DNA from: Comamonadaceae bacterium ALPHA2B
GTDB lineage: Bacteria > Pseudomonadota > Gammaproteobacteria > Burkholderiales > Burkholderiaceae_C
DNA: 64,000 nt
Direction of reading: 5' to 3'
Assembly: GCA_005503065.1 (NCBI GenBank)
Contig: SCOE01000026.1
Coordinates: forward strand, 1 to 64,000
The notes beneath the pieces were generated by a model that was not told where the DNA came from, did no database searches, and worked only from the letters and a program-made list of their open reading frames with translations. Below are positions 32,920-39,978 of the stretch, piece by piece. Within the stretch, counting starts at the first letter, position 1. Each line of letters begins with the position of its first letter. A program made the translations under genes and the position numbers.

Positions 32920-33881
32920 AAGCCATCACCCTCTCGCCGGGCCAGCTGCGCGCGGCCGAAATCGCGTTCTGGCTGCTGCTGGCGTGCAGCTACTTCATCG
33001 CGCCCAACCACCTCACGCTGCTCAGCCAGATCCTGATCTTCGGCCTCTTCGCCGTGGCGCTGGACATGGCGCTGGGCTATGCCGGCATCCTGACCGTGGG
33101 CCACGCGGCCTTCTTCGGTGCGGGTGCGTACACCGCGGGGCTGCTGGCCAAGCACGGCTGGGGAGAGCCCTTCAGCGGCCTGCTGGCCGCACTGCTCGTG
33201 GCCGGCGCGCTGGGCTACGCGTTGAGCTACCTCATCGTGCGCGGTGCCGACCTCACGCGGCTGATGATCACCATCGGCGTGTGCGTGCTGCTGGCGGAAC
33301 TGGCCAACCGACTCTCGGGCATCACCGGCGGCACCGACGGCCTGCAGGGCATGCAGGTGAAGCCGGTCCTCGGCCTGTTCGAGTTCGACCTCTTCGGCAA
33401 GACCGCCTTCGTCTATGCCTTCGTCGTCGTGCTGGCCATGTTCCTGCTCGTTCGGCTGGTGCTGCGCTCGCCCTTCGGCCTGGCGCTGCGCGGCATCCAT
33501 GACAACCGAAAGCGCATGCTGGCGATCGGCTCGCCCGTGGAGGCGCGGCTGCGCATGGCCTACGCCTTCTCGGCGGCGGTGGCCGGCGTGGCGGGCGCGC
33601 TGCTCGCGCAGACCACACAGTTCGTGGGCATCGAATCGATCGGCTTCAACCGCTCGGCCGAGATCCTGATCATCCTGGTGCTGGGTGGCACGGGCCGGCT
33701 GTACGGCGGCCTGATCGGCGCGATCGTCTACATGCTGGTGCACGACTGGTTCGCCGACATGAATCCGGAGTACTGGATGTTCTGGCTCGGCATCTTCCTC
33801 ATTGCGGCCGTGATGCTGGGTCGCGGCGGCATCATGGGCGCGCTGTCGCGCCGCGTCCGCACGAAGGAGCACGCGCGATGA
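32916..33881 (+). CDS. livM: Branched-chain amino acid-type ABC permease (LivM-like)
   Basis: 321-residue partner permease: LALDMALGYAGILTVGHAAFFGAGAY and the ATPase-docking region FGLALRGIHDNRKRMLAIG are typical for LivM. It begins inside the end of the LivH gene (ATGA) and its own stop overlaps a 20-codon mini-ORF at 33878. About nine membrane spans are expected. Confidence 0.92.
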   Translation: MKAITLSPGQLRAAEIAFWLLLACSYFIAPNHLTLLSQILIFGLFAVALDMALGYAGILTVGHAAFFGAGAYTAGLLAKHGWGEPFSGLLAALLVAGALGYALSYLIVRGADLTRLMITIGVCVLLAELANRLSGITGGTDGLQGMQVKPVLGLFEFDLFGKTAFVYAFVVVLAMFLLVRLVLRSPFGLALRGIHDNRKRMLAIGSPVEARLRMAYAFSAAVAGVAGALLAQTTQFVGIESIGFNRSAEILIILVLGGTGRLYGGLIGAIVYMLVHDWFADMNPEYWMFWLGIFLIAAVMLGRGGIMGALSRRVRTKEHAR

Positions 33882-33940
33882 ACACCCTGTCGCATCACGC
33901 CTCCCGCGCTGCCCGCCTGAAGACGGGGAGGACGTCATGA
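33878..33940 (+). CDS. 20-codon mini-ORF bridging livM and livG
   Basis: The frame MNTLSHHASRAARLKTGRTS starts with an ATG overlapping the livM stop (ATGA, 33878-33881) and ends with a TGA overlapping the livG start (ATGA, 33937-33940). It carries the livG ribosome site (GGGGAGG) inside it. It may keep ribosomes coupled across the gap; whether it is translated is unknown, and the pattern may be chance. Confidence 0.3.
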   Translation: MNTLSHHASRAARLKTGRTS

Positions 33941-34710
33941 CCGCATTGCAGACCCAGGGCCTGGGCATCAGCTTCGGCGCATTCCAGGCCGTGGCCGACG
34001 TCAACCTGTCCCTGGAGCCCGGCGCGCGCCAGGCCCTGATCGGCCCCAACGGCGCAGGCAAGACCACACTGATCAACCTGCTGACGGGCATCTACCGGCC
34101 CAGCGCCGGCAGCATCCGCATGAACGGCGAGGACATCACGGCCTGGGCCGCGGACCGGCGCGCGCGCGGCGGCCTGGCGCGCACGTTCCAGATCAACACA
34201 TTGTTTCCCAGCCTCACGCCGCTGCTCTCGGTCGTGCTGGCGATCCACGAGCGCGAAGGGCAGGGCGCGACCTGGTGGCGGCCCTTCAGCCGCAGCAGGG
34301 CGGCGTTCGACGAGGCCCATGCGCTGCTGGACCGGCTGCGCCTGGGCGCGCTGGCCAACGTGCCCGTGGCCGAGCTGGCCTACGGCAAGCAGCGGCTGCT
34401 CGAGATTGCCCTGGCGCTGGCGGCACGGCCACGCATCCTGCTGCTGGACGAGCCGGCCGCCGGCGTGCCGGTGGACGAAAGCGGCGAGCTCTTCGAGGCC
34501 ATCGCCGAGCTGCCGCAGGACATCAGCGTCCTCTTCATCGAGCACGACATGAACCTGGTGTTCCGATTCGCGCGGCGCATCTCGGTGCTGGTGGCGGGGC
34601 GCATCCTGACCGAGGGAACGCCGGCCGAGATCGGCCGCGATCCGCGCGTGCGCGAGGTCTACCTGGGCAAGACGCACGTCAACATCCGCAAGGAGGCCAC
34701 CGATGCCTGA
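33937..34710 (+). CDS. livG: Branched-chain amino acid-type ABC ATP-binding protein (LivG-like)
   Basis: 257-residue ATPase with Walker A GPNGAGKT near residue 36, Walker B ILLLDEPAAGVP, and the LivG-type insert after Walker A (GGLARTFQINTLFP). The signature is ELAYGKQRLLEIA, a variant of LSxGQ seen in LivG proteins. It overlaps LivF by 8 bases. It powers import with LivF across LivHM. Confidence 0.92.
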   Translation: MTALQTQGLGISFGAFQAVADVNLSLEPGARQALIGPNGAGKTTLINLLTGIYRPSAGSIRMNGEDITAWAADRRARGGLARTFQINTLFPSLTPLLSVVLAIHEREGQGATWWRPFSRSRAAFDEAHALLDRLRLGALANVPVAELAYGKQRLLEIALALAARPRILLLDEPAAGVPVDESGELFEAIAELPQDISVLFIEHDMNLVFRFARRISVLVAGRILTEGTPAEIGRDPRVREVYLGKTHVNIRKEATDA

Positions 34711-35413
34711 ACTGCTGGCCTTCGATGCCGTCACTGCAGGGTACGGCAATGCCGTCGTGCTCCACCGCCTCGGCTTCGTGCTGCAGGCCGGCGAGAGCCT
34801 GGCCATCCTGGGCCGCAACGGCGTGGGCAAGACCACCACGCTCGAGACACTGATGGGCAACACGCGCGTCACCGGCGGCGCGATCCGCTGGCGAGGCCAG
34901 GACATCACCCGCCTGCCGGCGCACCAGCGGGTGCGCGCCGGCCTGGGCTGGGTGCCGCAGGAGCGCGAGGTCTTCCCGTCGCTGACCGTGGAGGAGAACC
35001 TGGGCGTGGTCGCCCGGCCGGGCGCGTGGAACCTCGACCGTGTGTACGGCCTGTTCCCGCGCCTGAGGGAGCGCCGCGCGAACTACGGCAACCAGCTGTC
35101 GGGCGGCGAGCAGCAGATGCTCGCCATCGGTCGCGCGCTGATGACCAACCCCACGCTGCTGCTGCTCGACGAGCCCATGGAGGGCCTGGCGCCCATCATC
35201 GTGGAGGAGCTCGCGCGTGCCATCCGCCGGCTCTGCGAGAGCGAGGGGCTGGCCTCCATCGTGGTCGAGCAGCACCCGGTGCTGGCGCTGGAGATGACGC
35301 ATCAGGCGATCGTGCTGGAGCGCGGCACGGTGGTGCATGCCGGCCCCAGCGCGGCGCTGGCCGCGGACCCGGAGCGGCTGGACCGGCTGCTGGGCGTGGG
35401 CATGCCTGCCTGA
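34703..35413 (+). CDS. livF: Branched-chain amino acid-type ABC ATP-binding protein (LivF-like)
   Basis: 236-residue second ATPase: Walker A GRNGVGKTT, signature LSGGEQQMLAIGRAL, Walker B LLLLDEPMEGLAP. The length is normal for LivF. Its start lies 8 bases inside the end of LivG. It closes the importer; a 115-bp gap follows before the amidohydrolase. Confidence 0.93.
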   Translation: MPELLAFDAVTAGYGNAVVLHRLGFVLQAGESLAILGRNGVGKTTTLETLMGNTRVTGGAIRWRGQDITRLPAHQRVRAGLGWVPQEREVFPSLTVEENLGVVARPGAWNLDRVYGLFPRLRERRANYGNQLSGGEQQMLAIGRALMTNPTLLLLDEPMEGLAPIIVEELARAIRRLCESEGLASIVVEQHPVLALEMTHQAIVLERGTVVHAGPSAALAADPERLDRLLGVGMPA

Positions 35414-35528
35414 GCGGAGCACAACCGGATTGGCGCTTGCCGCAGCGCTTACTTATTCGCGACGGGATTTCGGGCTCATCGGGCCACTCGGGGCAGGCAT
35501 CGCCTCATCCAGCAAGGACACAACCGAC

Positions 35529-37280
35529 ATGACAACCAACGCTTCCCATCCATCCGCTCGCTCGGCCGACGCCACGAGCCCCCGCGGTCGCCCGCTTGCG
35601 GTTGCCGCGCTGGCGATGGCCGCCGGACTGCTCGCGGCGGGCTGCGCGCATCGCACCGCCACGCCTGCCGACGTCGCCTACGTCAACGGCCGGATCATCA
35701 CGGCCGACAAGAGCTTCTCGATCGCCCAGGCCGTGGCGATCAAGGACGGCGCCTTCGTGGCGGTCGGCAGCGACGAACGCATCCGCCAACTGGTCGCCCC
35801 GCAGACCCGGGTGGTCGATCTGCAAGGGCGCACCGTCGTGCCCGGGCTCATGGATGCGCATACGCACATGGACGGCGCGGGAACGGTCGAGACGACGGCC
35901 CAGGTGATCCGGGCGAGGACGGTGGCCGAGGCGCAAGCCATCATCGGCGACTTCATCCGCACCAAGGCCATCCCCGCGGGCCAGTGGGTGCAGACGAGCC
36001 GCTGGCACCCGCCATCGCAGCTGAAGGAACAGCGCTACCTGACGCGCCAGGAACTCGATGCGGTGGCGCCGAACCACCCGGTCTACGTGCAGACGGTCGG
36101 CCATTTCGCGATGGCCAACAGCAAGGCGCTCGCCGCCGCAGGCATCACGCGCGACACGCCCGACCCGGTCGGCGGAAAGATCCACCGAGACGCCAGTGGC
36201 GAGCCGACCGGGGTCGTCGAATCGAGCGCGCTTCAGCTCGTCGAGAAGATCATTCCGCCACCCAGCTTCGAGCAGCGCGTGGCGCAGAACATCGCGGGCC
36301 AGCGGGTGTACAACCGCTCGGGCATCACCAGCACGGTGGTCGCCGGTCTGAACGAAGAGCAGATCAAGGCGTACTACGCCGCGGCCGAACGCGGCCAAGC
36401 CACGGTCCGGGCCGGCATGTTCTGGCTCTTCCCCGCGGCGGCGGCGCCCGACTTCGAGGCCAGGCTGAAGGCCGCGCCGTTCAAGGATGGCCAGGGCAAC
36501 GACTGGGCCCGGCTGGCGGGCATCAAGCTGATCTCCGACGGCGGGATGACCCTCAAGTCCGCGTACATCCGCGGCAACTATGCGAACGAGCCCAACAACC
36601 ATGGGATGGTCGCCGTCGATCCGGAGTCCTACATGCGCATGGTGCGGGTGGCCAACCGCAACGGATGGCGGGTCCACACGCACGCGGTGGGTGACGCGGC
36701 CGTGGACCTCACCTTGAAGGCGTACGCGGCCGCCAATGCGGACAGCTCCATCGCGGGCCGCCGCTTCAGCGTGGTGCACGGCAGCCTGGTCGCGGCCGAC
36801 CAGATCGAGACCGCACGTGGACTGGACGTGCGCATCGACGCCCAGAACGCGTTCCTGTGGGACAAGGCGGGAACCGTCGAGCGCTACATGGGGCCGCTGC
36901 TCGCCAACCGCGCGGTTCCCACGCGACGCCTGATCGACGTCCTGGGCATGGAACGCACCTCCGCCGGCACCGACAACGAAGTCAACCTGCTCAACCCCTT
37001 CATCGGCATGTACCTCATGGTGACGCGCAAGGACCCGCGCGGCGTCGTCTATGGGGCCGACCAGAAGATCTCGCGGGAGGAGGCACTTCGCCTGTACACG
37101 AACGCCGGCCCGTACCTGACCTTCGAGGAAAAGCGCAAAGGCTCCATCGAGGTCGGGAAGCTGGCAGACATGGTGGTCCTGTCGGCGGACTACCTGAGCG
37201 TGCCCGAGGAGAAGATCAAGGACATCGTCGCGTTGGAAACGATCGTCGGCGGCCGGTCGGTGTACCGCGCCACCCCCTGA
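35529..37280 (+). CDS. YtcJ-type amidohydrolase, predicted lipoprotein
   Basis: 583-residue metal-dependent hydrolase of the amidohydrolase_3/YtcJ group. A lipoprotein signal ends LLAAGC (Cys39 after a twin-basic-poor, hydrophobic stretch). The metal ligands include His111/His113 (DAHTHMDG), the later HTHAVGD and the HGS segment. The C-terminal GTDNEVNLLNP replaces the usual GSDxPV-like metal Asp loop but keeps an Asp. Homologues hydrolyse cyclic or N-acyl amides. As a lipoprotein it would act in the periplasm or at the cell surface, before import by the Liv transporter. The substrate is unknown. Confidence 0.85.
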   Translation: MTTNASHPSARSADATSPRGRPLAVAALAMAAGLLAAGCAHRTATPADVAYVNGRIITADKSFSIAQAVAIKDGAFVAVGSDERIRQLVAPQTRVVDLQGRTVVPGLMDAHTHMDGAGTVETTAQVIRARTVAEAQAIIGDFIRTKAIPAGQWVQTSRWHPPSQLKEQRYLTRQELDAVAPNHPVYVQTVGHFAMANSKALAAAGITRDTPDPVGGKIHRDASGEPTGVVESSALQLVEKIIPPPSFEQRVAQNIAGQRVYNRSGITSTVVAGLNEEQIKAYYAAAERGQATVRAGMFWLFPAAAAPDFEARLKAAPFKDGQGNDWARLAGIKLISDGGMTLKSAYIRGNYANEPNNHGMVAVDPESYMRMVRVANRNGWRVHTHAVGDAAVDLTLKAYAAANADSSIAGRRFSVVHGSLVAADQIETARGLDVRIDAQNAFLWDKAGTVERYMGPLLANRAVPTRRLIDVLGMERTSAGTDNEVNLLNPFIGMYLMVTRKDPRGVVYGADQKISREEALRLYTNAGPYLTFEEKRKGSIEVGKLADMVVLSADYLSVPEEKIKDIVALETIVGGRSVYRATP

Positions 37281-37347
37281 CGTATTGGCTGGCCAGCGCC
37301 ATCCCGCCGGCTCCAACGACTCCCGTCGACCCACCTTCGCGAACCGA

Positions 37348-37713
37348 ATGCCACACATCGTCATCGAGTACACCCCCAACCTGAAAGGCCTGCCGCTGGA
37401 CGCCATGCTGGCGGCCGTGACGCGGCGGCTGGCCGACAGCGCGGAAGTCGCCGACGAGGCGGACCTGAAGGCACGGGTGATCTGCGTCGAGGCTTTTCGC
37501 GTCGGCCTGGCCGAGTCCGCGCGGGCTTTCATTCACGTCACCGTGCGCATCCTGGCGGGCCGCGACGAGCGGGCCAAGAAGGATTTCAGCGATCGGGTCA
37601 CCGAAGGCATGCTCGAGCACATGCCGCGCCTGCCCCCGGGCCTGCAGGCCCACCTGAGTGTGGAGGTCGTCGACATGGACCGGGGCAGCTACCGCAAGAC
37701 GCGCCTGGCCTGA
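37348..37713 (+). CDS. 5-carboxymethyl-2-hydroxymuconate delta-isomerase-like tautomerase (HpaF/CHMI family)
   Basis: 121-residue tautomerase-superfamily protein beginning MPHIVIEYTPNL; Met removal would expose the catalytic Pro1. CHMI (HpaF) isomerises a ring-cleavage product in homoprotocatechuate degradation, and its length is close to the 126-residue E. coli enzyme. This start was chosen because it yields Pro at position 2; a longer open frame begins 21 codons upstream. It supports an aromatic ring-cleavage pathway, but no extradiol dioxygenase is in the window, so the substrate may differ. Confidence 0.85.
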   Translation: MPHIVIEYTPNLKGLPLDAMLAAVTRRLADSAEVADEADLKARVICVEAFRVGLAESARAFIHVTVRILAGRDERAKKDFSDRVTEGMLEHMPRLPPGLQAHLSVEVVDMDRGSYRKTRLA

Positions 37714-37733
37714 GGCGCCTTCGGCCGGTGCAG

Positions 37734-38627
37734 TCAGCGCCGGTGCGACTGCTCCTGCAGCAGGGTCGCGAAGGCCTGCGCCGCCGGCGACAGCGTCAGG
37801 CTGCGCCGCTGGTACACGAAGAACTCCCGGTTCAGGGCCGGCGAGCGCAGCGCCAGGAAGCGGATGCCGAAGTTCATTGCGAAGGTGCGCGCGTAATCCG
37901 GTACCATCGCCACGCCCAGCCCGGCGCCGACCAGCGCGAGCGCGGTGGTCAGGTAGCGCACCTCGGTCGCGGTCTGCATCGACAGCGATGCGTCGTGCTC
38001 GTGCAGCCGCTGTTCCACGTAGCGGCTGAAGTCGCCCGAATACACCACCCAGCGCTGGTCGCGCAGATCGCGCCACGACACGGTCTGCCGCCCGGCCAGC
38101 GGGTGGCTCGCCGCGCACACCAGGCGCATGGGCACGTGCATGAGGAAATGGCGCGTCACGTCCTCGCCCGTCACGCGCTCGGGGCCGATGCCCAATTCGG
38201 CGTCGCCGCGCCGTACCGCGGCCACGATGTCGTCGGCCGAGCCGTCGACGATGCGCAGGCCCACCGTGGGGTGCGCCTGCTCGAAGCGCGCGAGCACGCC
38301 GGCCACCCAGGTGCAGGCCATCAACTGCGGCGCGACGACGCGCAGCACGCCACTCTTGAGCAGGCGCAGGTCGCTTGCGCCTTCCTTGATCTGGCGCAGG
38401 TCGTCCAGCATGCGGCGCGCGAGCGGCAGCAGTTGCTGCCCGCCCTCTGTGAGGGTGACGGCATGGCGCGAGCGGTCGAACAGCTTCAGTCCGAGTTCGT
38501 CTTCCAACTGCTGCACCAGCATGCTGACGGCCGATTGGGTGAGGTTCAACTGCCTGGCGGCGAGAGTGAAGCTCGCGGTGCGTGCCACCACCGAGAACGC
38601 ACGCATCTGGCGGAGGGTGAGGTTCAT
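37734..38627 (-). CDS. LysR family transcriptional regulator
   Basis: 297-residue regulator. A winged helix covers residues about 2-60 (LRQMRAFSVVARTASFTLAARQLNLTQSAVS) and an effector domain follows (LRVVAPQLMACTWVAGVLARF). It is divergent from the oxidase operon at 38734, the standard LysR arrangement, with a symmetric TTGGC-N5-GCCAA site between. The ATG at 38627 begins at the family N-terminus; an ATG seven codons upstream is less likely. Confidence 0.92.
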   Translation of the reverse strand: MNLTLRQMRAFSVVARTASFTLAARQLNLTQSAVSMLVQQLEDELGLKLFDRSRHAVTLTEGGQQLLPLARRMLDDLRQIKEGASDLRLLKSGVLRVVAPQLMACTWVAGVLARFEQAHPTVGLRIVDGSADDIVAAVRRGDAELGIGPERVTGEDVTRHFLMHVPMRLVCAASHPLAGRQTVSWRDLRDQRWVVYSGDFSRYVEQRLHEHDASLSMQTATEVRYLTTALALVGAGLGVAMVPDYARTFAMNFGIRFLALRSPALNREFFVYQRRSLTLSPAAQAFATLLQEQSHRR

Positions 38628-38696
38628 GGTTGCACCATTGTGGCGCAATCGGGGCCGTTGAATCAGAAATCCTCATGCGTCGATCAAATGAATTCG

Positions 38697-38711
38697 TTGG
38701 CTTGATGCCAA
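38697..38711. promoter_or_regulatory. LysR-type box TTGGC-N5-GCCAA
   Basis: A perfect inverted repeat (TTGGC, TTGAT, GCCAA) with the T-N11-A frame of LysR binding sites. It lies 23 bp upstream of the DadA-like start and 70 bp from the LysR start. Confidence 0.55.
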
Positions 38712-38733
38712 AGTCCTGCCCACAATTCGCCCC

Positions 38734-39978
38734 ATGCATGTCGCCGTCATCGGGACCGGCATCGTCGGCACCTGCACCGCAGCATGGTTGCAGCGCGACG
38801 GTCACCAGGTCACCTTCTTCGATCCGCTGCCGCCAGGCGAGGCCTGCTCGTTCGGCAACGCGGGCTCGCTGTCGCCCAGTGCCTGCCTGCCGGTGGGCAT
38901 GCCGGGCATGGTCAAGCGCGTGCCGCAGTGGCTGCTCGATCCGCTGGGGCCGCTCACGGTGCGCTGGCGCTATGCGCCCGCCGTCCTGCCGTGGCTGGTG
39001 CGCATGCTGCGTCATTCCACGCGGGAGGAGGTCACGCGCATCGCCACGGCGCTTCGCAGCCTGCTGGAACCCATCTTCGAGTGCTACGGCCCGCTGCTCG
39101 AGCAAGCCGGTGCGCAGCACCTGGTGCGGCGTTCGGGCTGCCTGTACGTGTACTCGTCCCGCGAGAAGGCGGCGCAATGGAGTTGGGGCATGAACCTGCG
39201 GCGCTCGCTGGGCGTCGAGATGGTCGACGTGGGCCAGGACGAACTCGAGGCGCTGGAGCCCGACCTCAAGGGGCGCTTCCGTTTCGGCATTCGCGCACCC
39301 GAGAACGGCTCCACGCTCGACCCGTCGGCGCTCGTCAAGGTGCTCCATGCGCATTGCGTGGCCCAGGGCGCAGCCTCAGTTCAGCAGGCCATCACCGGCT
39401 TCGAACGCGAAGGCCGCGGCTCGCGGCAGGTCACGGCCGTGCGCACGGCCGACGGGCAGCGCACGCCCGTGGACGGGGTGGTCGTGGCGGCCGGGGCGTG
39501 GTCTGCCAAGCTTGCCGCCCAGCTGGGTTCGCGCGTGCCGCTGGAAACGCAGCGCGGCTACCACGTGACGGTGCGCAGTTCCAACCTGCAGTTGCGCCAC
39601 ACCGTGATGGCGGTGGAAAACAACCTGATGGTCAATCCCATGGCGATGGGCCTGCGGCTGGCCGGGACGGTCGAGTTCGCCGGGCTGAAGGCACCGCCGC
39701 GCTACGAGCGCGCACAGGCCTTGCTGCGGCTGGGCCAGCAGCTCTTTCCGCACCTGGACACCAGCGACACCACGCAGTGGATGGGCCATCGGCCCTGCCT
39801 GCCCGACAGCCTGCCGGTCATCGGCCGTGCGGGGGCTGCCGACAACGCCTGGCTCGCTTTCGGGCACGGGCACATGGGCATGTGCATGGGCGCGAGCACG
39901 GGGCGCGAAGTGGCGCACCTGGTGGCCGGGCGCGCCACGCAGGTCGATCTCGCCCCCTTCAGCCCGGCGCGGTTCTGA
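38734..39978 (+). CDS. FAD-dependent D-amino acid dehydrogenase-like oxidoreductase (DadA-like)
   Basis: 414-residue flavoprotein: GTGIVG FAD motif at residues 7-12, ACSFGNAGSLSPSACLP substrate-side loop typical of DadA-like enzymes, GYHVTVRSS, and the C-terminal FGHGHMGMCMGASTG. DadA deaminates D-amino acids to keto acids via the respiratory chain. Its stop overlaps the fusion hydantoinase start by one base, so they are coupled. A D-amino acid or imino acid released by the hydantoinase-like enzyme is a plausible substrate. Confidence 0.87.
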   Translation: MHVAVIGTGIVGTCTAAWLQRDGHQVTFFDPLPPGEACSFGNAGSLSPSACLPVGMPGMVKRVPQWLLDPLGPLTVRWRYAPAVLPWLVRMLRHSTREEVTRIATALRSLLEPIFECYGPLLEQAGAQHLVRRSGCLYVYSSREKAAQWSWGMNLRRSLGVEMVDVGQDELEALEPDLKGRFRFGIRAPENGSTLDPSALVKVLHAHCVAQGAASVQQAITGFEREGRGSRQVTAVRTADGQRTPVDGVVVAAGAWSAKLAAQLGSRVPLETQRGYHVTVRSSNLQLRHTVMAVENNLMVNPMAMGLRLAGTVEFAGLKAPPRYERAQALLRLGQQLFPHLDTSDTTQWMGHRPCLPDSLPVIGRAGAADNAWLAFGHGHMGMCMGASTGREVAHLVAGRATQVDLAPFSPARF

